A stretch of DNA of 56,701 nt from Mycoplasmopsis agassizii (GTDB taxonomy: Bacteria > Bacillota_I > Bacilli_A > Mycoplasmatales > Metamycoplasmataceae), in contig NZ_NQNY01000007.1 in the NCBI RefSeq assembly GCF_002276225.1, forward strand, positions 1 through 56,701, read 5' to 3'. The notes under the pieces were generated by a model. It was not told where the DNA came from. It did not search any database and worked only from the letters and a program-made list of their open reading frames with translations. Numbering within the stretch: the first letter of the stretch is position 1; every line of letters begins with the position of its first letter. Positions 9,719 through 21,348 of this stretch are shown piece after piece. Position numbers and translations under genes: made by a program.

Positions 9719-9803
9719 TGGTGCACGAGGAGGGACTTGAACCCTCACGCCGCAAAGCACTGGTGCCTAAAACCAGCGTGTCTGCCAATTTCACCACTCG
9801 CGC
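9719..9803 (-). tRNA. tRNA-Leu(UAG)
   Basis: 85 nt including encoded CCA; acceptor GCGCGAG pairs with CTCGTGC (one G-U), anticodon stem CTGGT/ACCAG around a TTTAGGC loop, and a long variable arm typical of Leu tRNA. Confidence 0.95.
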
Positions 9804-9830
9804 TTGTAGAGATGGTAGCTTAACGCTATA

Positions 9831-9906
9831 TGGTGCCGACTATAGGAATCGAACCTACGACCTACTGATTACAAGTCAGTTGCTCTGCCTGCTGAGCTAA
9901 GTCGGC
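9831..9906 (-). tRNA. tRNA-Thr(UGU)
   Basis: 76 nt with CCA; acceptor GCCGACT/AGTCGGC, anticodon loop CTTGTAA, T arm TTCGATT. Second to last in the cluster. Confidence 0.96.
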
Positions 9907-9910
9907 ATAA

Positions 9911-9986
9911 TGGTGGGGGTTGAGGGGCTCGAACCCACGACCCACAGCTTGTAAGGCTGTTGCTCTCCCAGCTGAGCTAAACCCCC
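9911..9986 (-). tRNA. tRNA-Val(UAC)
   Basis: 76 nt with CCA; acceptor GGGGGTT paired with AACCCCC, anticodon stem ACAGC/GCTGT around CTTACAA. Confidence 0.96.
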
Positions 9987-9991
9987 ATTAA

Positions 9992-10067
9992 TGGTGACCT
10001 ATACGGGACTCGAACCCGTGAATGCATGGATGAAAACCATGTGTGTTGACCGCTTCACCAATAGGCC
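9992..10067 (-). tRNA. tRNA-Glu(UUC)
   Basis: 76 nt with CCA; acceptor GGCCTAT/ATAGGTC, anticodon stem CATGG/CCATG around TTTTCAT. Confidence 0.96.
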
Positions 10068-10068
10068 A

Positions 10069-10143
10069 TGGCGCCGATTACAAGATTTGAACTTGTGACC
10101 AACTGGTTAACAGCCAGCTGCTCTGCCACTGAGCTAAATCGGC
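10069..10143 (-). tRNA. tRNA-Asn(GUU)
   Basis: 75 nt; acceptor GCCGATT/AATCGGC with discriminator G and encoded CCA, anticodon stem GCTGG/CCAGT around CTGTTAA. First gene of the five-tRNA transcript. Confidence 0.96.
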
Positions 10144-10180
10144 AAGATTGCTTGAAGAGATGCTATTTTTTAGCCTTTTT

Positions 10181-10186
10181 ATTATA
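10181..10186 (-). promoter_or_regulatory. -10 box of the tRNA cluster
   Basis: TATAAT on the minus strand, 38 nt before the 5' end of tRNA-Asn. Upstream sequence TTGTTCTGACA offers a poorly spaced -35. Confidence 0.6.
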
Positions 10187-10296
10187 TACACTTTTGTCAG
10201 AACAAAATAAAAAAATTGAGATTTTTTTAAAGCGTTTTTTGGAGTAATTTTTTGGCTTCAAAAAATTAAAATTCAGTCAATATTAACAAAAAACAA

Positions 10297-10302
10297 TATA
10301 AT
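10297..10302 (+). promoter_or_regulatory. -10 box of a probable leaderless TraX-like gene
   Basis: TATAAT, then TAATTTT (7 nt), then ATG 10310. No Shine-Dalgarno. Confidence 0.6.
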
Positions 10303-10309
10303 TAATTTT

Positions 10310-11200
10310 ATGTCAAATGTCAATCTGAATAATAAAAAATCATGAAGTGAAAAATTTAAAACATCAAATCAAAACTTTAAGGTTGCGTTTCTTAGTTCAA
10401 CCAAAAATTTAATTAAGTTTGATTTAAATAATTTTAGTTGAGAGTTTTTATCTTCAAATGTTTTACGCTGAATTGCAGTTTTTACAATGTTTATCGATCA
10501 TGCAGGCTTAATTGCTAGACCTTCTGAAGTTTGATTTCGAATTGTGGGAAGGCTTGCTTTTCCAATCTTCGCCTTCTTAGCAGGAGTAGGTGTTAACTTT
10601 TCTAATCGCAAACTTTACTACGTATTAAGATTCTTAGTCATTGGTGTTATCATCCAATTATTTATAATTATTTTTTATTTTACAGTTAATAGAAATACTG
10701 GTTTAGGTCCTTTTTATTTTAATATCATGTTCACTTTATTTTTCGGAACTTTAGTGGGCTATGTTCATTATAAAAATAATATTGCAGGTTTTGCTTTAGC
10801 CTTAATTTTATTAGTTCCATTTTTACTAATTGACTTTTTAAATACAAGTGTAATCGTTAATAATAATTTATTAAACATCACAATTGACTATTCAACTTAT
10901 GGATATTTATTAATTTTAGCTTCATATTTTAGTTTCTACTATGCTAAAAAACTAAATTCAAAAAACTGATTTATCTTCTTTAAAGTCGCTTTTATTGCAC
11001 TTTTTCTAATTATTTCTGTTTTATTCATCGGTTTTTTACAAACAATGGGTAATACGCAGTGATATGCTTTATTTACTATTCCTTTATTTTTAGTTTATTC
11101 AAAAATAAAACCATATAAAAATATGGTTTTAAATATTTGGTTTTTATCTGCTTATGCTTTGAGTTTTATCATCCCTGCATTAACAGTTTTTTCATTTTAA
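10310..11200 (+). CDS. TraX-family multi-pass membrane protein
   Basis: 296 aa when TGA is Trp. After a polar N-terminus of about 50 residues comes RWIAVFTMFIDHAGL (about 56-70), which matches the conserved K/RxIAxxxMxxDHxG entry of the TraX family (first described for F-pilin acetylation, but widespread and mostly uncharacterised). The rest is about eight to nine hydrophobic helices. No partner gene is visible. It ends one base from the stop of convergent ktrA, with no terminator between them. Confidence 0.65.
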
Positions 11201-11201
11201 A

Positions 11202-11915
11202 TTATTCAACTGTATCTTTGAATTCATTACTTTTAGCAGTTGCTTGGTTTTCTTTATTAAAGATTTCAAAAATGTCGTTAATTACATCAAGAGGTCCGAT
11301 TAAGGTGATTAGATCACCTTTTTTTAATATTGTATCACCAGTAGGAATCTTAGTAACTCCACCTGATTTAATCAGCACAATACTGATGCCCCTTTTTGTT
11401 AAGTTAAGTTCTTTAACTGGTTTATTTTCAATTTTATTATTAAATAATTGAGTCGAAGTCATAACAAAACCTCCACCCATCTCGGTCATATTTTTACTAT
11501 ATTTAATAAAACTATCACTCCCTGCAATTAAAGCAGTTCTAATTCCAGCTTCTTCTTCAGGTAAAACATATTGGTCAACACCAATTTGTTTTAAAACACG
11601 AGCATGCTTAATGCTTGTGGCACGTGCAATAATATGTTTAACATTAATTTCAAGTAGTGAAGCAACAATCTCGATATTATCAGGAGCAGCTACAATAACT
11701 GTTTCTAAGTTATGAACTCCTAATTTTTTTAAGGCTTCAATATCAGTTGCATCAGCAATATAAGCTGATGTAACTTGATTTGCTCAAGGTCTTAAATTAA
11801 TTTCATCGTTATCAATTAAAACAATTGAACGTTGCATACTGCGAAGTTGTTTGGCTACTGATGAGCCAAAACGCCCTAAGCCAATAATTCCGATATCTTT
11901 TTTATATTTGATCAT
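11202..11915 (-). CDS. ktrA: KtrA/TrkA-type potassium channel regulatory subunit
   Basis: 237 aa. An RCK N domain starts with the nucleotide-binding motif IGLGRFGSSVA (about 9-19) and the strand-end acid in IVLIDND, followed by a TrkA-C domain (about 150-225, with GDLITLIGP). Such proteins gate KtrB/TrkH potassium pores by binding ATP/ADP or NAD(H), and the C domain often binds cyclic-di-AMP. ATG 11915 is preceded by AAGGA; an upstream in-frame ATG at 11975 lacks one. The pore subunit is not in this window. Confidence 0.9.
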
Positions 11916-11976
11916 AAGTTTCCTTACATATTTTAACTTTAATTTAACTTTATCATTATAAATGAGGTATATCATT

Positions 11977-11982
11977 TATAAT
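11977..11982 (+). promoter_or_regulatory. -10 box of a probable leaderless HAD phosphatase gene
   Basis: TATAAT, then AGATATTT (8 nt), then ATG 11991, with no Shine-Dalgarno. It lies 62 nt from the divergent ktrA start. Confidence 0.55.
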
Positions 11983-11990
11983 AGATATTT

Positions 11991-12800
11991 ATGAAAGAAA
12001 TTGAAGCATATTTTATTGACTTAGATGGTACGTATGTCGACATAGGGCATAAAAATGTCTCGAGTGCAAATAAACAAAGCGTCAGGCAGGCGCTAAAGCA
12101 AGGCAAAAAAGTAATTTTTGCTACAGGTCGCAACATGACAATTAACACGATGTGAATTATTAATTCAACCAATGTTAAAGATGCCATTTTTATGAATGGT
12201 GCTATCATCATGATGGATGGCAAAATCGTTAAAGAATCAAGAATTTCATCTGCAGCAGTTAATGCCTTAAATGACTATTTTATTAAAACAAAACCTTTTG
12301 TTGTCTTAAACAGTTTGATTAAAAAATGAGTTCACACAGGAAAATATTACTTGTATCCACTATTTTTTCTAATCGGAACGAAAATCTTACCCATGAAAGC
12401 TTTAAACACTTTTTACCCAGTCGTTCATAAGTACAATATCTTCTCTTTTTCAAAGAAGAAAATTCAAAAAATAGTTAGTGATTTAAAAGCTCTAAACTTA
12501 GATATTTCAATTGCAACCAGTTATAAAGATCGTGTGATTGAGATCACAAGTAAAGAAGCTTCTAAAGGTTTAGCAATTGAATATGTTTTGCAAAAATATC
12601 AAATTGATAAAGAAAACGCAGTTCATATTGGCGATTCCTTGAATGATTATAGTGCTAAAAACTATGTGGGCAAACTAATTGCAATGAGCGATTCAAATGA
12701 ATCGTTTTTAAAGTTAGTTGATTATGTCGGTCCAAATCACAAAAAATCTGGAGTTGCAAAGATTATAAAAAATAATGAATTTTACGCAAAAATCAAGTAA
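11991..12800 (+). CDS. Cof-type HAD-superfamily phosphatase
   Basis: 269 aa, the usual size of Cof/YidA-like sugar-phosphate phosphatases. Motif I FIDLDGT (nucleophile Asp10, acid Asp12), motif II in ATGRN, and the metal motif HIGDSLNDY near residue 206. The cap region (about 80-180) gives substrate choice and is not informative here. Mollicutes usually keep several such genes with uncertain substrates. tRNA-Cys follows 12 nt after the stop and may be co-transcribed. Confidence 0.9.
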
Positions 12801-12812
12801 GATTTTTATTAC

Positions 12813-12886
12813 GGCACCATAGCTAAATGGCAAAGCATTGGTCTGCAACACCTTGACTGCCGGTTCGAGTCCGGTTGGTGCCTCCA
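12813..12886 (+). tRNA. tRNA-Cys(GCA)
   Basis: 74 nt with CCA; acceptor GGCACCA/TGGTGCC with discriminator U, anticodon loop CTGCAAC, T arm GGTTCGAGTCC. Confidence 0.95.
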
Positions 12887-12910
12887 TTTGCAAATATTGC
12901 ACCAATATAA

Positions 12911-12946
12911 AAAACTAGTTTTAGCAAATCTAAAACTAGTTTTTTA
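12911..12946. terminator. Strong bidirectional terminator
   Basis: 14-bp perfect stem AAAACTAGTTTTAG / CTAAAACTAGTTTT (12911-12924 with 12930-12943), 5-nt loop, T run on both strands. Ends the HAD/tRNA-Cys unit. Confidence 0.8.
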
Positions 12947-12963
12947 TTACTTAAAAGTAATCA

Positions 12964-12990
12964 AAAAAGCCCCATTTTAGGGACTTTTAG
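12964..12990 (-). terminator. Terminator of the Gln-rich gene
   Basis: On the minus strand AAAAGTCCCTAAAATGGGGCTTTTTT folds into a short hairpin with a T run, just after the stop at 12994. Confidence 0.6.
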
Positions 12991-12993
12991 GTA

Positions 12994-13908
12994 TTAGAAA
13001 TCACCATTTAATTCTTGGTCAATTAGACTTTGTTTACGTTTTGTATATGCTTCAGGAGTGATCATATTGTTTGCTAGTAATTGGTCTAATTGAGCAATTT
13101 TAACTTGAATTTGTGACTTAGGTGCTTGGTTAGTTTCAGGCATAAAGTCAAATTGTTGAGTTACATATTGTTGTTGAAAGAATGGATTTGGTTGTCTTTC
13201 AGGATTTGGATTAGGTGCAGGAATGTAGCCAGTTTTATGAAATTCGTTGTAGTATGCGTTTGAATTACTATTTGGTAGTGGATTCAAAGGCATCGGTAAG
13301 TGAGATACATCTAAACGAAATTCTTGTTCAACAACTTGAGGTTTAGGTTGCACAGGTGCAGGCGCTTGCTGTTTAGGTGGAATGTAAACAAGGTTATTAT
13401 CTGGATAAGTAAAAGGTGAAGTCATCATGTACATTTGAGTTGTAGTTAATGCTTGCTGTCTTGTTGTATAAGTTTGACTTACAGTTGCATGATGATGTCC
13501 ATGTTGTTGTTGATTTTGATTATCATAAACTTGAGGTTGATTTTGAAAATCACCTTGTTGAGTTTGATTTGGATTAGGCTGTGCATATGTTCATGTTTGA
13601 GTTGGCACTTGGTTTGGTTGTTGTGCTTGACTTACAGGAACTTGATTTTGTGCTACAAAATCAAATTGTTGTTGCATAGTTTGGTGTTGTGGTTGTAGCC
13701 CTTGTTGAGCATAAGGTTGTGGTTGTTGTGGAAATTGACCTTGTTGCTGGAACTGTGGTTGTTGAGCTTGTTGATTTCTAATGTATTGAGTTTGTGAAAA
13801 ATTTTGAGGCTGTTGTTGGTATGCTTGCCCTTGATTTATTTGGTTGTTTACGTTAGGTTGTTCAACTGGTTGCCCGTATTGATTAAAAAATTGCTTTTTG
13901 TTATTCAT
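12994..13908 (-). CDS. Gln/Pro/Asn-rich protein with a SHOCT-like C-terminus
   Basis: 304 aa with one in-frame Trp TGA. No signal peptide or membrane helix. Residues 10-265 are low complexity, dominated by Gln, Pro and Asn, with QQQFDFVAQNQ in the middle partly echoed by QQYVTQQFDFMPE later. The last 40 residues are different: KIAQLDQLLANNMITPEAYT plus a basic KRKQSLI, which fits the short C-terminal SHOCT oligomerisation motif (Leu-rich helix, G/N-x-IT-x-E-x(2)-xxK). ATG follows AAGGAAAGAA. Function unknown; it could be a cytoskeletal or scaffold protein, but that is a guess. Confidence 0.75.
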
Positions 13909-14000
13909 TTCTTTCCTTTTTTTAAATTTGAAAATTTTTTATTTTATCTTGGTTTTAATTATAAATTAAAACTAAAAATTATATAAAAAAATGACTGATT

Positions 14001-14978
14001 TTAAGCAGGCATTTTTTTGTTTGCTTTTCTGAATGAAATCTGGTTTAAAATTAGTTCATCCTTCTTAGTGAACTTGCAAACTTTAAAACGTTTATCAGTT
14101 TTTTCTTTCTTAAATAAACGGTAATGTTTGATTGAATATGCACCAACAAAAAATAGTGTAATAAACGCTGGTAAAATATAAATTAAAGAAACCATTATTA
14201 AATGCATAGCAACTCTTCCAATAATTTTTCCTGCAGTTTCAGAAGAACCTAAGGAACTTATATATAAAGGTTGGAATGGGTTTGCAAATCCATAAACTAC
14301 TACATAAGTTAAATATTTTTTATTAACATCTGCAATTTGCTCTGTAGTTGTGTTTGCCCCTAAGTTAGCAATTGCTTGGTTATGGTTTGCAACTAAAGTA
14401 GGATTATTTAAGGTTGAAAAAGCCATGATGATCATAAAAATATAATATGCAGTTAAATATAAGGGAATCATAATTCTGGTTTTTCTTAAAACAATAAATT
14501 CTTTTCTTACAAAAAATAAAACTATAAATCCAAAAACTGGAAATAGAAAATGTGTTAAGAAACTGTCAACAGCTGATAAGGTAATTTTTCAGTTTGTACT
14601 ATTTCATGAAAGTAATAATCAATAAATTATGAAGGTAATTGAAATTCAAATTACGGCTGCAAAATATCAATTATATGAAGTATTTGTTTTTCTAAAAATT
14701 AGAATAAACATGGCGATTGCTAATATTAAATTTGACTGAGTAGTAAAATGTAAAAAACTATAACCTTGTCCTACTAGTTGTTGTAATTCATGTTCTAAAT
14801 TATTTACAACTGGTGGCATTGCTGCTCTTGTCATGGTTCATATAAAACCAAATAAAGAAAAAAATAAAATTAATAAATCTGTAACTGTAAATTTCAGATT
14901 TCAAGATGATATCGAAAATAATTCATGTTTGTATCACACTCTACTTCCGTTATCACTATTTAAAATTTGTTTGTTCAT
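14001..14978 (-). CDS. Multi-pass membrane protein of unknown function
   Basis: 325 aa when TGA is Trp. About six to seven hydrophobic segments (near 35-52, 85-100, 108-125, 140-160, 175-195, 235-250, 265-285) and a basic cytoplasmic tail rich in Lys. A loop of about 50 polar residues (200-235) lies between helices. It resembles mollicute-only membrane proteins; I do not recognise a function. TATCAT lies 7 nt before the ATG and there is no Shine-Dalgarno. Confidence 0.75.
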
Positions 14979-14985
14979 GCTACTA

Positions 14986-14991
14986 ATGATA
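14986..14991 (-). promoter_or_regulatory. -10-like box before the 14.0-15.0 kb membrane protein
   Basis: TATCAT on the minus strand, then TAGTAGC (7 nt), then ATG. No ribosome-binding site. Confidence 0.4.
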
Positions 14992-15082
14992 GCGATTTTT
15001 AAAAAAATCTAAAAACTTTTTTAAAATAATCTGAATGGTTTAATTTTATTAAATTTGTTTTATAAAAATTAAAAAAGTAAGC

Positions 15083-15105
15083 AAAAATGCCTAAAACAGG
15101 CACTT
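15083..15105 (-). terminator. Terminator of the prfA-prmC-ABC operon
   Basis: On the minus strand AAGTGCCTGTTTTAGGCATTTTT: TGCCT/AGGCA stem with T run, about 70 nt past the permease stop. Confidence 0.6.
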
Positions 15106-15175
15106 TTAGACACTTTTTAGATTAATTAATTTACTGAGTAAAATCATTTGAAAATAATTTACTATCCATAAATAA

Positions 15176-16885
15176 TTAATAAGGTTTTTCAAAGAAGAAT
15201 TCTCTTGTATATATATTTTTATGAAAAGGCATTTTTAAAGTTTTGTTTCTAAAGAAATATGAAATACCTTTTCCGATTAAAATAATACCTGCTGCACCAA
15301 TTGCAAAAATTACAACTTGAGGCAAAGCATTATTTAAAATTGTTGGATCACCTGCACCTGCAGTTAAATAAGTTAGTCCAATATAGGATGCTTGAAATTG
15401 CGACATGATTGTAAATTGCTGAAACATCTCATACATAATAACAGGTGCTGCTCATGAAACTATGACATGTTTTATGCTAGGAAAAACATAATAATAAGTT
15501 ACATATAATCTGTTAAAACCACGTCTGATAATTCTGATGTTTTTTAATTTATTTTCATCAAAACCATCAATTGCATTTCTAATTGCAATTGCTAAACCAT
15601 TTGACTGAACAATTGCGATCGCAAAAATTGCTGTAGTAAAAGTATTAGTAAAAATAGGTCTAATTAAAAAGAACAAAACAACCGTTGGCATTACTCTAAA
15701 AAAATAAACTATTAATTTTAAGAATCTTCTTAAGTATATTGTTTTTGTTTGTTTGGAAATTAAAATTCCAAAAAGTGTTCCAAAAATTAATGCCATTGCA
15801 ATCGAAGCAAGTAACTGTGAATAGGCCGAAAAAATATGTGTTGCAACTGTTTCGATATTAAAGTTATCTCATGATGAAGCATTAAAAATAGTTGATACCG
15901 AATAAGAATAATTAGATCATTGCTCAGTTGTTGTCGTATTAAAGCCATAAACTAAACAAGCAAAAGTTGTAATCAAGAAAAATGAAAAAATAAAAAACTC
16001 GATGATTTGCACATTAATTAATTTTCTTCTTATGTTTTGAAAATGAAGATCATCTCTTTGTCTAAATAATCCTCATTTAACAATTTTGATAATGGCTAAT
16101 TCAAGCAAAATATATGCCACAAGTAAAATAATTAAAGGTACTCCGACAACTGCATAGTTTTTATTTTCGCCAGAAACAAAACCTCTTACTAAATCAGCTG
16201 CATGAATAACTCCTAAAACAGGCATAAATGAAGTAAATCTTGTCATTCATTCTATTCTTTGAAAAATTTGTACGTATATTTCGAATGCTTTATAACGATG
16301 TATTTTTAAATAGACAATAAAACTATTTTCCAATTTCAAAGTTTGTGAATAAAACTTTCTGACTTCTACTTTTTCAATTATAGGTAAAAGTGAATTATGA
16401 AGATAAATTCAACTAACTCATCAAACAAAAAAGATTGTTCCCAAAAACGGATTAAGTTGCTTTGAATATAAGAAAGCAATTAAAATAAAAGGTAATAACA
16501 TCTTTGCATAAATAAATGTTTTAGTCATATTTGAAACTATTTTTCTTTGTAAATTATTAGCGGCTAAATACACTGAAAAGAAGGAAAAAATATAACCTAA
16601 AAATGTTCCTGAAATACTATATAAAAGTGTAATGATAATAAAATGTCAACTACTAAAAAATAAATTTGAAGATGAATCAGATGAATTTGATAAGGCACCC
16701 ATTTGTTCAAAAGAATAAAAAAATTCACTAATTCCAGTTCGTGAAATTTCTGCTTTATTTACAATAAAACTTACTATTACCAAAATAAAAGTAATTACAA
16801 AAACACTTAAAAAGATACCTCTTCTTAAATTATGATTTCGCCTTCTACTTTTGAAGAAATTAAGAACAAATTCCTTTGTCCTCAT
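15176..16885 (-). CDS. ABC transporter permease, PhnE/p69-like (two permease units in one chain)
   Basis: 569 aa with many Trp TGA codons. Two halves, each with several membrane helices; the second half carries the typical binding-protein-dependent permease stretch (about 363-480: MALIFGTLFGILIS, then VMPTVVLFFLIRP and the EAA-like loop AIRNAIDGFDENKLKNIRII). It resembles the phosphonate/thiamine-type permease called p69 in mollicutes, which normally works with the ATPase p29 and the lipoprotein p37/Cypl. Here the ATPase gene is directly upstream (TAATG overlap), but no binding-protein gene is in this operon. Confidence 0.8.
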
Positions 16886-17610
16886 TAGATTTTATTTTCC
16901 TCAATTAATTTTAAAAATTCAGCCTTTGATGCTTTCCTTAATTTACGATTATCTAAATAATAAAAGTTTTCAAAATGATCTCTAAGTAAATCTAAATCAC
17001 GTGAAACAAAAATCATTGTTGCCTTATTTTTATGACAATAATCTTTTACCATTTCAACGTATCATGATGATAAAGTTGAGTCAATATATGAAGTAGGATC
17101 ATCTGCTAAAATAAATGTTTTGTCACTGATTAAAAGTTGTCCTAATTCTAATTTTGCACGAGAAGTAGGATCTAATGTTTTTGTAATTGCAAATGTTTTT
17201 GGAATTAAATCTACCATCGTTAAAACATCATAAATTTTACGATCTTGTTCGTCATCAACTAACCTAAAAAATTTCTGAATAGTTTTAGTTTTAGGAATTC
17301 ATCTTTGCAGTTCTTCATAAACTGTTTCATACTCTAATGCATATGTTAAATTAGAAGAATAATGAATGCTTTTTCAATATTCTAATCTGACATTTTTACT
17401 TAACTTTTCAAAGTCATGTCCCTTGTAAGAAATAAAGCCTTCACTTAAAATTAATTCTTTCAAAAAGATCTTTAAAAAGTCGGATTCACCGCTAGTTTTG
17501 CGATCTGCGATAGCAATTATTTGTCCTTCTTCAATTTCAAAATTAATGTTTTTTAAAACATTATTTTTTTGATCTTGTAACTTAAATGAAGCATTTAAAA
17601 TTTTAAGCAT
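16885..17610 (-). CDS. ABC transporter ATPase-like protein lacking catalytic residues (p29 position)
   Basis: 241 aa. The fold is clear: LKILNASFKLQ...NINFEIEEGQIIAI, D-loop-like TSYIDSTLSS, and the right length. But the Walker A reads DRKTSGESD at 36-44 (expected GxxGxGKST, so the Lys is Glu42), the signature LSGGQ reads TSRAKLELGQ (149-158), the Walker B is kept as FILADDPTS but with Asp171 in place of the catalytic Glu, and the H-loop His is Arg204. The reading frame is continuous through these sites. Start ATG overlaps the prmC stop; stop overlaps the permease start. It probably cannot hydrolyse ATP itself. Confidence 0.8.
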
Positions 17611-18310
17611 CAGCACCTTTTTGATAATAAGCAAATCTAATTTTGCCATTAATATCTTTAACAGTTTTAAAATTAAATTTTACAAAAAAATTGCTATGTC
17701 TGTGATTAATTTCAAAAAATAATCATCCATCTTTATTTAAATATTTATCATAGTCTTTTAAAATCTTTTTATAAACTTCTAGACCATCATCTTTTGCAAT
17801 TAAAGCAACTTCAGGTTCATGTTCTAAAATAGTTTTATCAGGTATATCTTCAAGTATTAAATAAGGTGGATTAGCAACAATTAAATCATATGTTTTTGAA
17901 ACATTTTCAAAAACATTACTTTTAAAAAAATGTACATTTTTAATGTCATTTAAAAGTGCATTTTTTTGACTTTGTTTTAAAGCTTCATCACTAATATCAA
18001 CTGCATCAATTAAAGCATTGGAATAAATTTTAGCAAGTGCTAAAGCAATGAAACCTGAACCTGTTCCTATATCTAAAATTGAATTTATATTTTTAATTTT
18101 TTCCTTAATTAAAATAATTAATTCTTCAGTTTCATATCTAGGGATTAAAACATGATGGTCTAAATTAATAGTCACATTTGCCATTTCTAAATAACCAATA
18201 ATTTTTTGAATAGGAACATTATCTGCTAACATTTTTAATTCTTTTTCAGAAATTTTTTCTTCAAGTTGATAACGCTTTTTTTCTAGTAAAAGTAGTTGCC
18301 TGCGATCCAT
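17603..18310 (-). CDS. prmC: Peptide chain release factor N5-glutamine methyltransferase
   Basis: 235 aa. PrmC methylates the Gln of the GGQ motif in release factors. Visible: IPRYETEELI, the SAM motif ILDIGTGSGFIALALA (about 96-111), and the catalytic IVANPPYL. It directly follows its substrate gene prfA (TAATG overlap), the classic arrangement. The N-terminal helical domain is short. It ends 8 nt inside the next gene. Confidence 0.95.
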
Positions 18311-19389
18311 TATAAATTTGCTTCTTTAATTAATTCTGCTTTTTCTTCTGCAAGTAAATTATCAATAATCATTTGTAATTTACCAGACATAATTGACTTT
18401 AAAGATGAACTAAAATTAATACGATGATCAGTTACACGATCTTGGGGATAGTTATAAGTTCTAATCTTTTCACTACGTGCTCCTGAACCAGCTAATTTTC
18501 TAAATTTATTTTCTTCTTCTTGTTTTTTTCTAAGTTCTAAATCATAAAGTTTTGATTTTAAAAGTTTCATTGCTAATTCCTTATTAGCAATTTGACTTTT
18601 ACCTTCTTGCGAAGCAGAAACAACACCTGTTGGAATATGCGTAATACGCACAGCTGAATCAGTTGTATTAACAGATTGACCTCCTGGACCTGATGAACGA
18701 TAAGTATCAATTCTTAAATCTGCTTGATTAATTTCGATTTCAATATCATCATCAATTTCAGGCATTACAGTAACTGTTGCAGTTGAAGTATGTACTCTTC
18801 CTTGAGTTTCAGTTACTGGAATGCGTTGTACACGATGAACACCTGATTCAAATTTTAATTTTGAATAAGCTCTTTCACCTGAAATTGATAAGGAAATTAA
18901 AGTAAAGCCACCATTTGCTGCATAACTTCTGTCAATAACTGAAACACTCATTTCGTTATTGACTGCTCATTTTTTATACATGTCAAATAGGTCACCTGCA
19001 AAAATGTTGGCTTCATCGCCACCTGCAGCACCTCTAATTTCCATTAAAACGTTTAAACTATCTCTTTCATCTTTAGGTAATAAAAGAATGGTTAATTCTT
19101 CTGTAAGTGTTTCTAATTGAGGTTCTAACTCAGTAATTTCCTTTTTAGCTAAAGCAATTAATTCAGGATCATCCATGATTTCGAGAATTTCTTTGGCTTC
19201 AGTTATTTTTTTTTCATAATCTAGATATTTGCTGAAAGTATCAGCAATATCTTTTAGGTTAGATAGATCACGAGAAACTTTATTGTATTTCTTAATGTCG
19301 TTGACAGTTTCAGGATCTTCTAATAATTTATTTAATTCTTGATATTTGCTATAAATTTCTTTAAGCGAGTTGTACATTGATTTTTCCAT
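18310..19389 (-). CDS. prfA: Peptide chain release factor 1
   Basis: 359 aa with one Trp TGA. Reads UAA and UAG; with UGA reassigned, it is the only release factor expected. GGQ motif in [15 protein letters not shown], and the RF1 C-terminal segment [24 protein letters not shown] is split here only by length. TATAAT lies about 11 nt before the ATG, giving a very short leader; gltX is divergent. Confidence 0.96.
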
Positions 19390-19417
19390 AGTTATTCTCT
19401 ATTATATACTTATGTGC

Positions 19418-19423
19418 TAAAAT
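19418..19423 (+). promoter_or_regulatory. Extended -10 box before gltX
   Basis: TGCTAAAAT (TGn extension) ends 6 nt before the ATG at 19430, with no Shine-Dalgarno. Confidence 0.5.
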
Positions 19424-19429
19424 TTGAGC

Positions 19430-20817
<1,388 letters not shown>

Positions 20818-20827
<10 letters not shown>

Positions 20828-21195
20828 ATTTTAAATCAAATTTTGTTCAAAATGGAAATGATTTTGAAGTCGCTTTTAAAGCACCTTTATTGCAAGAAGA
20901 TGAATTTGAGGGAGCGAAAGTAATTGAATTTATTGATCCTGAAAGAAAGATTGTAAATCGCTTTGAATTTGGTGAAAAAGAAATTTTAATTATCGCCGGA
21001 CCTTCTTCAATTCAACTAGTTTTAGATGAAACAGTTGATAATGAATATCCCGTTGAAGGTAAATTTATGCCGATTGTAACCTTTATGAAAGAATACAATA
21101 AAGAAGAAAACTTATTTGAATTCAAATATGAATTATTAAGTACTCGTGGTGATGAAATCGGAAAATTTCACATAACAATTTCAATTGAAGAGTAA
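20818..21195 (+). CDS. DUF1934/YwiB-like small protein
   Basis: 125 aa, acidic, no signal peptide or helix. Predicted mostly beta, with the layout of the calycin-like DUF1934 family (N-terminal FKSNFVQNGNDFEVAF, central EILIIAGPSS, C-terminal FEFKYELLSTRGDEIGKFHI). Similarity is by pattern only. Its ATG overlaps the end of gltX by 10 nt, so translation is coupled. Function unknown. Confidence 0.65.
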
Positions 21196-21200
21196 AAAAA

Positions 21201-21231
21201 TAAACTTTGTTTCAAGCAAAGTTTATTTTTT
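21201..21231 (+). terminator. Terminator of the gltX operon
   Basis: TAAACTTTG / CAAAGTTTA stem (21201-21209, 21217-21225) with a 7-nt loop and T run. Confidence 0.75.
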
Positions 21232-21272
21232 ATATTTGGTCTAAAAACACGGTTTTACCGATAGTTTAGATA

Positions 21273-21347
21273 TGGTGCCGATAACTGGAATTGAACCAGC
21301 GACCCCATCCTTACCATGGATGTGCTCTGCCCCTGAGCTATATCGGC
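21273..21347 (-). tRNA. tRNA-Thr(GGU)
   Basis: 75 nt with CCA; acceptor GCCGATA paired with TATCGGC, anticodon stem CATCC/GGATG around ATGGTAA. Second Thr tRNA of the window. Confidence 0.95.
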
Positions 21348-21348
21348 A

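Noticed and set aside
9700-9900. Plus-strand 66-codon frame across the tRNA cluster
   Set aside because: It is the antisense of tRNA-Leu and tRNA-Thr.
12714-12905. Minus-strand 63-codon frame with a hypothetical-protein look
   Set aside because: It is antisense to the end of the HAD gene and to tRNA-Cys.
13591-13908. Glutamine-codon repeats as a possible CRISPR or tandem array
   Set aside because: The repetition is codon-level (CAA/CAG) with no fixed repeat-spacer period; I saw no CRISPR array anywhere in the window.
13453-13986. Plus-strand frames rich in Leu and Cys
   Set aside because: They mirror the Gln-rich minus-strand gene; the CAA/TTG repeats keep the opposite strand open.
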